From Brevipalpus yothersi (lineage: Eukaryota; Arthropoda; Arachnida; Trombidiformes; Tenuipalpidae): DNA of 64,000 bases. The position numbers and the translations under genes were made by a program. Below the pieces are notes generated by a model, which made no database searches, had not been told where the DNA came from, and saw only the letters and a program-made list of their open reading frames with translations. Below, in pieces: positions 1 through 9,770 of the stretch (its first letter is position 1; the number at the start of each line of letters is the position of its first letter). Where the stretch lies: the NCBI GenBank assembly GCA_003956705.1, contig QZCP01000125.1, positions 1 to 64,000 on the forward strand. The letters are read 5' to 3'.

Positions 1-230
1 GAGAAATAATATGGAAAAAAGTGGGAAGTTAGTTCGATTTAGAGTAAAAGTGAAGCTTACCTGAGATAAAATATGGAAAAAGTTGAAAAATTAGTTCGAT
101 TGAGAGTAAAAGTTAAGCTAACTTGAGATAAAATGAGGAAAAAGTTGAATAGTTAGTTCGATTGAGAGTAAAAATTAAGCTCACTTGGAATAAAATCTAG
201 AACAAGCTGATCAGTAAGTTAATACAAGAA
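1..230. repeat. 62-bp tandem repeat array, cut by window edge
   Basis: Successive units begin at 1, 63, 125 and 187, an exact 62-bp period. Each begins with a form of GAGATAAAATATGG and contains the shared core TTAGTTCGATTGAGAG. The fourth unit decays after about 30 bases. Units differ by a few substitutions but keep their length. The array starts at base 1, so it probably continues to the left. Confidence 0.9.
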
Positions 231-435
231 AAAATCGAAATTCAAACTGATCCATACAAGCCGCCTTTTTTTCGCGCTTTGCTTATCGCTCCACTACCCA
301 TGTCCAGAAGGTTTACATACCAAAGCATATACACAGTCATATACATGTTCATGTGTTATCATTGTTTCTGTCGTCTCAATATTTTTTTTGTACATCGTTT
401 CCTCAGTGTCCTAGAAATCTCCAAGTTCCTCGAAA

Positions 436-786
436 ATGTGTGCTGCTCCCTTACCTGTTCGTGTGAGTCGTTTGGAAAATTGTCTCCTTTCTATCTGTGG
501 TGAAGATAGAGATTTATATTATGATATATATAATGTTATCGAGGCCTACAAGCGTTTGTCGAAACAAGTGGATCACCAAGAGAGAAATTCAACTGCTTTG
601 AGGGCTCAGAAGAGAAAAATGATGCAGCTGATACAGCGTCTCAATTCAATCAATGATCTGATTTTCCAAGATCTTTTAGATCGCAACAAAGAGATATCGG
701 AGAAAGATAAGAAGCTCGGTGAGAACGATAAGTTTATCGAATATCTCCTCAAAGAAATTCAAAGATTGACCAATCCGTCAGAATAG
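436..786 (+). CDS. Small predicted coiled-coil protein (116 aa), unrecognised
   Basis: An intronless ATG-to-TAG frame of 116 codons with a good start context (CGAAAATGTG). I do not recognise a family. Residues from about 30 to the end are almost all helix-formers with many charges (KRLSKQVDHQERN, ISEKDKKLGENDKF, LLKEIQRL), which fits one long amphipathic helix or coiled coil. There is no signal peptide or membrane segment. No AATAAA lies close behind the stop. The length, composition and real ATG set it apart from most chance ORFs nearby. It could be a complete small adaptor-type protein or the first exon of a larger gene. Confidence 0.42.
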   Translation: MCAAPLPVRVSRLENCLLSICGEDRDLYYDIYNVIEAYKRLSKQVDHQERNSTALRAQKRKMMQLIQRLNSINDLIFQDLLDRNKEISEKDKKLGENDKFIEYLLKEIQRLTNPSE

Positions 787-1800
787 TTTTAATTTTCCGA
801 TCTCTACCACAATTTTCATCTCGATAATGCTCATTTTTTCTAAAAATTCAATATCAAAAAGGTTCCTCAAAAAAAATCAGAAAAATGCTCAAAACTTTGT
901 TTAATTTTTTTTTTCCATAATGCTGCCTTTAATACCCTCAAAAATTCCTGTAATACAAGCTTTCATGTTGAAGAAGAAAGAAAAATACCTCAGTTCGAAA
1001 CCGTAATCATGTCTCTTTTTTCTGTCTGGCTGCGGCAAAATTCTTTTGATTTTTTTCCTCTCCTCATGTTCATTTCAACTTTGAGTAAGTTTTTCAATCC
1101 TTTGTCGGCAAGATCGCCTGCCTAAATGAGGTAGGGATGTCAATACTCCCCCCTATACTACTTGCGACCCAAATAGAGTTATAAATACATAGATGAAGTA
1201 GAGAAGCGAAGTTTCTTCCCTTTTCTCCATTTCTTTCTAATTACGTTGTATTTCCATAATTGGCGTTATTCTTATGAGACAATTCTCTTGAGATGGAAAT
1301 TTTATAAGCGAAAGAATTAGGAATTGAATTACCTAATTTGATACGTTCCATCGATAAATTTTGATGGCTAGAGATTTTATGAACACCTCTACTCAAAACC
1401 TATCATAAGGCATCGTTACTCAGTTTTGAATGATCTAATCAGACTGAAACCCCATGAATCAACTCTTTTCAAGGCAACAGCAGAGAATCCATTCTATCTG
1501 ATAACGGATTATTGGCATAAGATTTTAACCGTGCATCCATTAGAGCTTTCTGCAAATTTTGAATCGAGATTGAATTTCAATGTGCTGGGTAAGAACAGTG
1601 CTAGGTCAAAAATTGTACTGAGATCTTTTCTCTCTGAGGAAGAATAATCAGTTCACAGAATCGCAGAATATAAGGAACCACCACAGTGAAGCCTAGCATG
1701 CAAGTTTACGCTTAGAATACAAATAAATTCAATTTTCTATCGGTGATTGTTTCACATATATGATCAAAAAAAGCATCGATTCTCTTAGAATTGATCATCT
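787..1800. other. Gene-free stretch with one weak ORF
   Basis: AT-rich sequence with several poly-T runs. A 73-codon open frame lies at 1426-1647 (+), but it begins with TTG rather than ATG and has no recognisable motif. AATAAA occurs near 1723. Bases 1767-1795 resemble 6172-6200, which belongs to the duplicated locus that follows, so the duplication border here is rearranged. Nothing else is supportable. Confidence 0.5.
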
Positions 1801-2033
1801 CAGCTCATCAGCCCAATAACCATTATTTTTCTGCCGAACCCCACTGTTGCTGTTGTTTTAGTGACAAAATATGGGCGATTTAACAGGGCGATGAATTCAT
1901 CATGAGCAAATAGAAAATCTGTGGCTGTAAAGGTTATTCTGGCTCTGATTTTTGATTTTTGACGGTGACCAGTTCCACATAAATTATCAGAGTAAAGCAT
2001 CGATTTGATCATAGAATTGATCAGCAAAACCAT
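1800..2033 (-). pseudogene. Copy-A counterpart of the 158-aa ORF, truncated
   Basis: The minus-strand frame translates to a close relative of the first 65 or so residues encoded at 5702-6178 (shared KSKIRARIT, TATDFLFAHDEF and TKTTATVGFGRK segments). It then stops where homology to copy B ends, so the C-terminal 90 or so residues of the copy-B version are missing. The frame survives without an indel through the shared part. This is either a truncated gene copy or an exon cut by the duplication border. Confidence 0.35.
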
Positions 2034-2451
2034 TGCTACTGCGGTCTTTCCTTTTGCGAAACATCGGTTGTCTTTGGCGATCTTTTTTTTCTAGCTTCCT
2101 ATTTGTGATGCATGAAGTTTTGGTTGATGTTAAACAAAATATCAGTATGTTTATCAAATTCATGGGTGGTTATTTGGTAAGAAGATGGCCTCTTAACAAA
2201 AAACTTTTGGAATGCAAGAGACTCACATGTTTTAAAATTAATTGAATATAATAGGATTGAGTATTAAACAAATATAAGGTTGGTGCATCGTTCAAAACGT
2301 CAGTTTCAAGTATAAATCTTGAAAAGCTGGCTAAGCAATACTCTTAGGAAACTATATTCAGCTATCAATAACTCCATTTCGGCTTCATTTTCCATACTGA
2401 TCGTAACCTGACTTTAGGATCATGGAAGATATCTCTTTGCTTAAAACTGAT

Positions 2452-2637
2452 TCAGTGTCCAAAATTTGCACTAGACCTCGTGCACATAGACCCGCTACAA
2501 TTTGATCCGCACTTTACTTGATGAGTGGAATCAGATTCTGTATGTTTTTTTGGTTTATAAAATTCTTTTACGAGTTCTCTCCTCTTAGTCCATTCACCGT
2601 GTGCCATAGTGACCAGGCCATCGGTGCCGCTTGCCAT
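2452..2637 (-). CDS. Small ORF (61 aa) inside the copy-A-only block
   Basis: A minus-strand ATG-to-TGA frame of 61 codons. The predicted peptide is basic in the middle (EWTKRRELVKEFYKPKKH) and has three cysteines near the end (KCGSNCSGSMC). It has a true ATG and balanced composition, unlike most ORFs here. It lies in the roughly 500-bp block present in duplicate A and absent from B. No family is recognised. It may be a short gene, an exon, or chance. Confidence 0.25.
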   Translation of the reverse strand: MASGTDGLVTMAHGEWTKRRELVKEFYKPKKHTESDSTHQVKCGSNCSGSMCTRSSANFGH

Positions 2638-3345
2638 TTTCCTGAACGGCCATCCTCTATCTAAAAACCTCTCAGAGCCAATTATTCTCTAAGACATAAT
2701 GGTAATAAATTCCAGTTAAGAAAATCTTATCGAAGAATTTTTTGGAGAACAATAAACTCACTTTTGTATGCTTGTGCGAGTTATCATCTCTAATAGATGG
2801 GAAGGGGTTTATCTTTTATTTTGGCTTAAGGTTATCCTAGGCAAAAATGACGTGTCATTGGCGAAACGATCTGCAATTGAATTAAATATGGCTATTATGG
2901 AAGGTTTCTTCAGCGCAAACAAATTAAAAAACTCATAACTCTTTGAATCAGAAAATTTCCGTTTGATTTAATACTTATCATAACTAATACTATCATTTTT
3001 TTTTGTCCTTAGCTTGACACCGGTGGCAGGTAAATAATTTGATCTCATCTCTTGAAACTAAAAAATATTCGTGGACACTATCATTTCATGATTGATGATG
3101 ATTAGCTACTGTTTCATTACGAAGTATTCAAGAAGCATTTAGAAGCAGTGAACATTATCCGAATATAATCGTTGAGATTGGGGGTGATCAGGTGGTCAAT
3201 ATTTAGAGTTTTCATCCGTTGGAGCTAGGTTACTTACCTGGAATTATGTATGTTTTCTCTGTTGGAGTTGTGTTGCTCTTTTTATTGCTGAGGTTTGACA
3301 TTTTCATCTCAAGTCGAAGCTGAATACAACAACAGCAGCTAGAAA

Positions 3346-3591
3346 ATGTGTAGATTCCTTGTTGTTGTGGTCAAGCAGGCAGCATGTGCCATTGTCTACC
3401 ATACACAGTGCGAATTTTCGATGTGCCAAATAAGATACAGATTATCAGCCTTGGAGGTGTTTCATGATATGAAGAATCCTAAATTATCAAATCTAGAATA
3501 TCTCGCTGGCCAATTCTCGTATTATAGCAAGTGTACTGTGCATGATAAAGATGATATTATGGATGTAAAATTCTCATCATCTCTTGGTTGA
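3346..3591 (+). pseudogene. ORF in copy A (81 codons) that is broken in copy B
   Basis: In copy A an ATG frame of 81 codons is open to 3591. The aligned copy-B sequence (about 7584-7830) has an in-frame TGA about 22 codons in and then a one-base insertion before the shared TATCTCGCTG. If the ORF was ever coding, copy B is dead. More likely neither copy codes, because the similarity extends equally through the non-coding flanks. Confidence 0.2.
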
Positions 3592-3783
3592 TTGTTGAGA
3601 ATCTTTACCATTTTCCATTTTTAGAGATATCGTTTGTGAAGAATTGAAGGTTTTTCACATAATTGATTAGTCCTGTTTAATTATCATTGTATAGTAGAGA
3701 AGGGTCACATGGGATTAGCTGGGCTCAAAGCCTTATCTTTGGATGAGAAAGCTAATAATGCTATAAGATGCTCTACGATAATA

Positions 3784-4010
3784 TATACAGCTATGAAAAT
3801 TGAATTTGAAGATATAAATGATGAAAATTTTCCATCTATCGGCTAAAAAATCCGATCAAAAAGTGCGATATGGTGGCCAAAAATTATCTTTGGACAGACA
3901 TTGAATTTTGATTGTTTTTAGCCTCGATAAGATCTGTGATTTTTGGGTTTCATGATAAAATGCGCAAATGATATACAACTGTGTTCGAACTCAATTTTCA
4001 TAGCTGTATA
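3784..4010. mobile_element. Tc1/mariner-like MITE, 219 bp, TA target site
   Basis: The ends are inverted copies: TATACAGCTATGAAAATTGA at 3784-3803 and its exact reverse complement at 3991-4010. The match extends inward to 27 bp with two mismatches. Taking TA as the duplicated target (3786-3787 and 4007-4008), the element runs from CAG to CTG, 3788-4006. It is too short to code for a transposase. TA targets and CAG ends are usual for non-autonomous Tc1/mariner elements. Duplicate B lacks the element at the aligned place, so the site is polymorphic between copies. A weakly similar internal stretch occurs near 13510-13550. Confidence 0.75.
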
Positions 4011-4640
4011 AGAGTTAGTGGCAGAGTGTCTACTCATGAGTTACATAGATATTGCCCGTGATACTAGGAGTTCCATCCAATGCACATGAAGCTACTCGTA
4101 GTCGGGAGAACCGGGATTGATCTGATCTTGATTTAATCGTTCCACTTGTTCCAAAATCTGGAGGGGGAATTTTTTCGAAATGGTTCCACCCAGGTGGTTG
4201 CAAATCAGTTTTTGACGGTTAACCGAAATCAGGGCTACCTGGTTTACATGGTGTTGTAGTAATCGTGGTTCAGGACATCTCTCGATGAGGATGATACCAT
4301 GTTCTTACTCTGAAGTTCCTGGTGACCCTTACACAAGGGCACTGGGATTATTTGATCGCTGGGGTAACTAAGATAAACTAGAGCGAAGTGCTTTACAGTT
4401 GCTTTGTTTTCAGTTGCATGGGGCTTGATACAGTTGCTGAAGAATTGACCATCACGGACGAGGTGTAGTCTCTACGGTATTGGTGATTAGGATGGGTTGA
4501 TATTGGTCTTCTTGTGGGCTAACTTTCGTTATAATTGCTCAAAGCTTGTGAGGCTACCGTGAGGAGCGAATACCAAGGTTGTGATGATTCTTGAGAATTA
4601 TTCTCCATATTCTAGTCATCAGTGGGCGAAATATCTTCTG

Positions 4641-5701
4641 CACGCAGCTTCCGTAAACAGTTTTTTACCTTAATCACTTGTTTGAATTTGGGATATAGAA
4701 TGGCTTATTGATGAATATGAAAAATTTTGTTTCATTTGTTCCCTTTTCAGCATCTCAATCCATTATTAAGGGTGTTAATCATTTTACTGATTTGAACAAT
4801 AACAAACACCCTTGTAAGGTCAGTGATTTGCTTGACTGGAAAGTGTCAAGTTAACTATAATCAAAATAAATCGAAAACTAGATCTTAATTCCATCGCTGA
4901 GAGGCGTTCAACTGTTGATTGCTTGGTGGTAGTCCCACTCAAATCATTTTGTGGCTTGAATGAAATGCTGTATAAAAATGCATGTAATCCACCAAGAAGG
5001 AGGACTCTTTTCAATGAAATTATGATAACAAGATTTTCCACCAATTTAAGTTGAACATGAAATATTATTTTGAGAAAAATTCAAGATCAAAGCCAGATAA
5101 TGAAGATGAGATCATCAATTAAAACTTAGGAGAACTGTCTAGTTGAAACATTATGGAGGAGGAAAAAGCAACTCAGCCTCTCCATCAATGATGACTGGGA
5201 GAATTTTCCTCATATTGTTTGTAGATATTCATAGTATTGCTGACTTTTCCAAGCCTTTCATCACTATTCCATTTGCTCCCTCCTCGATGATTGTTGCCCT
5301 TAAATTATTATCATTATGAAAACAAAGCCTGAAGCCTGGTTACTTCCTCGATGGTTCCAGCAAAGAATTTTTACATTTTTTCTCTATTTAACCATCTTTG
5401 AGGATTCGCACAATCAGCTGGAAGGAAAGCTCAAGAGCTTGGTACAGTGGCTGTACTCGGTCCAAACAAAGGATTGTAGGTCCATCTTCTCCTCATATTT
5501 TATCATTTTATCAGCATATATAAAGTATGCTGAAGGAGGGATATAAGATGGGTTGAGAGGGATGAAGGGAGCATAAGGATGGGTATAAGCCTCACTAAAG
5601 GCACCCAACATCCTCATGATGAGATATATAAGATATAATTTTAGAAAAAAAGTTGAATTCTGACAATTCTGGGTTAATTAGCGTTAAGCATAGGAATTGA
5701 G
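4641..5701. other. Spacer between the duplicate copies
   Basis: This stretch separates the end of copy A from the minus-strand ORF of copy B. Overlapping short frames exist on both strands (4820-5044 minus, 5316-5546 plus, 5414-5617 minus), but none shows a motif, good composition or support from the other copy. I see no gene here. Confidence 0.45.
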
Positions 5702-6178
5702 TCATCTGTTCTCCTTAATTGGAGGCTTTCTTTTTTCATCTGTTTCGTCGATTATTATCGAGTTTAACTTGATTATTTCATCCATTTCGCTTTCGCTTAC
5801 TGTGTCGATTAGCTCTTGATAATTATTAGCCAATTTAACAAGATGCAACATCTTCATCAGTTCATCAGAAACGAAACATATACATACCCCTTGATTGACA
5901 TGCTGCATCCAGCGTTTACCTCCAAGTTTTTGATAGCAAAGAGCCCAAGCAAGCCTGAAATCGTCCACATAATTAGTAGCATTATCCAGCTCAATAACCA
6001 TTACTTTCCTCCCGAAACCCACTGTTGCTGTTGTTTTGGTGACAAAATATGGGTGATGTAGCAAGTTGATGAATTCATCATGAGCAAATAGAAAATCTGT
6101 GGCTGTAGAGGTTATTCTGGCTCTGATTTTTGATTTTTGACGGTGATCGGTTCCACATAAACTATCAGAGCAAAGCAT
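5702..6178 (-). CDS. Unrecognised 158-aa protein or terminal exon
   Basis: A minus-strand ATG-to-stop frame of 158 codons, the longest credible ORF in the left 20 kb. Composition is protein-like throughout: a basic start (RQKSKIRARIT), a mixed middle (FRLAWALCYQKLGGKRWMQH) and an acidic then basic tail (SESEMDEIIKLN, DEKRKPPIKENR). The first 65 or so codons recur in frame, with about 10 changes, at 1800-2033 in duplicate A. That argues for past or present selection on this frame. No signal peptide or membrane segment is seen. A TGATAG acceptor-like site lies just inside the ATG, so it could instead be a last exon. I do not recognise a family. Confidence 0.45.
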   Translation of the reverse strand: MLCSDSLCGTDHRQKSKIRARITSTATDFLFAHDEFINLLHHPYFVTKTTATVGFGRKVMVIELDNATNYVDDFRLAWALCYQKLGGKRWMQHVNQGVCICFVSDELMKMLHLVKLANNYQELIDTVSESEMDEIIKLNSIIIDETDEKRKPPIKENR

Positions 6179-6909
6179 CGATATTCCTAGAATTGATCAT
6201 CAAAATCAGATGCTACTACGGTCCTTCCTTTTGCGAAACATCGGTTGGCTTTGGCGATCTTTCCTTTTCTAGCTTCCTATTTTTGATGCATGAAGTTTTG
6301 GTTGATGTTGAACAAAATATCAGTATGTCTATTGAATTCATATTAAATTCATGGTGGTTATCTGGTAGAGAGGTGACGTCTTAGCAAAAAAGCTTCTAGA
6401 ATTCAAGAAGCTAACAAGTTTCATAATTAATTGAATACAATAGGATTGAGTAATAAGCAAGCATAATAATATATGATACATTTATGTAGATCATTTGCAA
6501 GTATCATCTCTAATAGATGGGAAGGGGTTTATCCTTTATATTAGCTTAGGGTTATCCTAGGCAAAAATGACATCTCATTGATGAAGCGATCTGTGACTAA
6601 ATTTATTGAGATTATAGATGGTTTTTGCTGCACAAACAAATCGAAAAACTCATAATTCTTTGAATCGGAAAATTTTCGTTTGATTTCTGATACTTATTAT
6701 AACTTAGTCTATCATATTTTTGTCCCTAGCTTAACACCGGTAGTAGGTAAATAATTTGATCTCATCTCTCGAGACTAAAAAACATTCATGGACATTACAG
6801 TCATTCCACCTGACTTGAATTCTTTTTCTACTAATCATGAATCACTTCTCAAATGAGTTGAGTCCATTTTGCAAATTGATTAGACTGATTTCGTCTAACA
6901 TGAAATTTA

Positions 6910-7332
6910 ATGTATTTATTAATAATAATTGGACACAGTGGAGACACACACTTGAGCTTAACGATTAATTTTGTATATCATCCATTGATATACAGCGTCC
7001 AAGGTAGGACATCATATTTGAATAATAATTTCGACAATCAGTGTCTCTTACAACCTGTGATGCTAGCTCAACAGCACGGAAAACTTCATCAGCAGATTTT
7101 GAATGGTATCGTTTCATCTTCTGTTCAGTTTGGATTCATATCAACTGAAATATCAGTGATAAGTTTCATTGAATTTAAAATTGAGCTCAACTTATATGAA
7201 AATCTCCCCCTTCATCGTCTTGCTGCTGATAGAGATTCGAACTATCCCAAAAAGAGTTCAGCTTTTATCAAAGTTGGTCTCAAATCAGATGAAACGACTG
7301 TATTTTTCAACCTATCATTCCATGATTGGTGA
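6910..7332 (+). CDS. Unrecognised 140-aa ORF in the copy-B-only block
   Basis: An ATG frame of 140 codons ending in TGA. Its first 130 or so codons lie in a block absent from copy A, and its last codons run into shared sequence. The predicted protein begins with a hydrophobic stretch (MYLLIIIG), has a glutamine/histidine-rich centre (LAQQHGKLHQQ), and ends with FIKVGLKSDETTVFFNLSF. No family is recognised. It may be a gene fragment carried by an inserted element, an exon lost from copy A, or chance. Confidence 0.3.
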   Translation: MYLLIIIGHSGDTHLSLTINFVYHPLIYSVQGRTSYLNNNFDNQCLLQPVMLAQQHGKLHQQILNGIVSSSVQFGFISTEISVISFIEFKIELNLYENLPLHRLAADRDSNYPKKSSAFIKVGLKSDETTVFFNLSFHDW

Positions 7333-8016
7333 TGATTAGCTAATTTTTCATTATAAGCATTCAAGAAGAAGTTAGAAGCAGCGAACATTATCCGAATATA
7401 ATTGTTGATATTGAGGGTGATCAGGCGGTCAATATTCAATGAATTTTTCATGTTTCCATTCTTTGGAGCTATGTTACTTACCTGAAATTACATGTTTTCT
7501 CCGTTGGAGTGTTGCTCTATTTATTGCTGAGGTTTGACATTTTCATCTTAAGTCAAAGCCGAATACAACAACAATAGCTAGAAAATGTGCATATTTCTTG
7601 CGGTTGTGGTCAAGCAGGCAGCATGTGCCACTGTCTACTATACACTGTGAGAAATTTCGATGTGCCAAATCAGATACAGATTATCAGCCTTGGAGGTGTG
7701 TCATGGTATAAGGACTCCTAAATTATCAAGATCTCGAGTATCTCGCTGCCCAATTCTCATACTATAGCAAGTGTAATGAGCATAATAAAGATCATGTTAT
7801 GGATGTGAAGTTCTCATCATCTCTTGGTTGATTGTTGAGAATCTTTACAATTTTCCATTTGGAGAGATATCGCTTGTGAAGAATTGAAGGTTTTTCACAT
7901 AATTGATTAGTCCTGTTTAATTATCATTGTATAGTAGAGAAGGGTCACATGGGATAGGCTGGGCTCGAAGCCTTACCTTTGGATGAGAGAGCTAATTATA
8001 AAACGCTCTACGAGAA

Positions 8017-8315
8017 TCTATACTATTACGGCAAGGTGTCGTTAAAATCAAATGGCCCGTAACGAGTTCTCTTTCTCGGCCTCTTTCTTTTTCTCTTTCT
8101 CTTCCTTCTTCATCCACTACCCGAGGCGAAGGATTAGTAGAGAGAGAGAGAGAGAGGATGCGCTCTATGCTAGCCAGCACGTAGCGAACGACGAGCGAAG
8201 CGAGCTGGCCTCAACATGGCCACATCTCGAAATTTGCTTGGATAGATCTAAGTTAGATTGTCTAACTGGCCTGGCGTTAGACGGGCCTTATTCACTTGTA
8301 TATATTAAGTAGTGA
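8017..8315. other. B-specific insertion at the position where copy A has the MITE
   Basis: Shared flanks (GCTCTACGA on the left, AGTGGCA on the right) bracket about 300 bp with no counterpart in A. The composition differs from the surroundings: it is richer in G+C, with a long CT-rich run (8060-8115), a short (GA)n run (8139-8157) and several CpG (8165-8215). Near the ends, GGCCCGTAACG (8053) and the reverse complement of CGTTAGACGGGCC (8273) form an imperfect inverted pair. An 86-codon ATG ORF at 8052-8312 is probably fortuitous, since much of it is the CT tract. Confidence 0.5.
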
Positions 8316-8508
8316 GTGGCAAAGTGCCTACTCATGAGTTACATGGATATGGCTGGTGATACTGCGAGTTTTACCCAACTTACATGAAGTTATACGTAGT
8401 CGCGAGAAGCAGGATTGATCTGATCTTGATTTGATCGTTCCACTTGTCTCAAAATTTGGAGGAGAAATTTTCGAAATGGTTCCACCCATTTCAGCCACAA
8501 AATTGAAC

Positions 8509-9590
8509 TGTATATAATTCATCAGCGAGAGATGAATTTATTTTCCATCCAAATTGTCAATCATAACATGTATACATTGAGGGATTCCTACTCATTGATG
8601 AAAAAAGGACAAAATCATAGAAACATATCCTGTACTGATTGGAGAATTCCTCAACAATCTGAAGCGTCTTTTCTCTTTTCCCCAATCGAATGGGCTATCA
8701 TGTCTAGCTAGTCAATTATATATGGTTATGATTGAACTCAATCTGATAGAGTATTTATTTTATCATTTTTCTGAATATTCATCTTCTCTGTTATCATTAT
8801 TGAAATTATTCCGATCTATTGGCAAAACTATGGAAGACAATATTGTGTTTTGGTTATGCAGGTTGCTTTTCTATCTCATCATATCTGTTATATAGTGAAA
8901 GAATATCCCAAAAAACTTCTTGAGAGAAAGATGAATAGTTAATAGCATCATTTTCTAAATATCTCAGGATCCTCACTTCTTTCAAATTCCTATTTTCATC
9001 ATATCCTAAACAATCTTGTTGTAATGAGAGAAAGAATTATTAAAATTGATAAATTACAGCCCCTGTTATTCATAGCCATTATGTGAAGATTTTGATATTT
9101 TTGGCACAGTTTTCCGAGTCTCTGAGCAAGGAAAGTAAAGAGTTTTAGTCACAGGGCATTTTAAGTGATTATTTGATAATATTTCCTACATTTTATCCCC
9201 AACGAATTTAATCATTTTACACACTTCCTGTATGAAGTTGAATGGATCCAACTTCTAATCATTAGTAATTTTCAGATAAAATTTTCATTAATTCCTTCAG
9301 CTGGAGAAAAGCTATACACTTACTTCAAAATATTTCTGCTCATCATTGTCATACTTGATGACTTTACAGTAGTCGTGCTTACATCCTTCCAAACAGGTCT
9401 ACATATTAACGGAGAGGTTTTCACGTGCCCTGGAATCATATTAATAAGAACCAGGAGGGTGATAAAGATCAGAAAATTTGAATAACTTGTCATTCTTATT
9501 CAGCAATTGGAATCACTTCCCTCGGGAGTGTTGAACTTATCCGAAAGTTGTGGGAAAAAAGGGCAATTTCCTTCCTCTTGTTTGTGGCAA
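8509..9590. other. 1.08-kb B-specific insertion (or A-specific deletion)
   Basis: In copy A, TTCCACCCAGGTGGTTGCAA is continuous at about 4184-4203. In copy B the two halves are separated by this stretch. I see no long terminal repeats, clear inverted ends or transposase-like frame. The 109-codon minus ORF at 9496-9825 spans its right border and shows no motif. It could be unrelated DNA, a decayed element, or original sequence deleted from A. Confidence 0.45.
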
Positions 9591-9770
9591 TGGTTGGTTG
9601 CAAATCAGTTTTTGACGGATAACCGAAATCAGGGCTACCTGGTTTACATGGTGTTGTGGTAATCGTGGTCCAGGACATCTCTTGATGATGATGATACCTA
9701 TGGTCGTGATGATTCTTGAGAATTATTCTCCATATTCTGGCCATCAGCGGTTGAAATATCTTCATGATTA

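Larger units (their letters stand above)
1801..4640. repeat. Segmental duplication, copy A
   Basis: Long stretches align in the same orientation with 5995-9770. Paired blocks include 1801-2275 with 5995-6440, 2775-3075 with 6490-6785, 3090-3780 with 7315-8015, 4017-4195 with 8315-8508, 4195-4302 with 9590-9695, and 4577-4640 with 9705-9770. Identity by eye is about 90% or higher in the best blocks, for example 3660-3760 against 7890-7990. Blocks private to A are about 2275-2775, the MITE at 3784-4010, and 4303-4577. Confidence 0.9.
5995..9770. repeat. Segmental duplication, copy B
   Basis: Same-orientation partner of 1801-4640. Blocks private to B are about 6790-7312 (with a 140-codon ORF), 8017-8315 (different DNA at the place where A has its MITE) and 8509-9590 (about 1.08 kb between the two halves of a sequence that is continuous in A at 4195). 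The copies therefore differ by several insertions or deletions in both directions. Confidence 0.9.

Noticed and set aside
1125..1145. TGAGGTAG, the let-7 seed sequence
   Set aside because: The next bases do not match let-7 and no hairpin partner is seen.
8052..8312. 86-codon ATG ORF in the copy-B insertion
   Set aside because: Much of it is the CT tract and the adjoining GA run. It has no motif and is absent from copy A.
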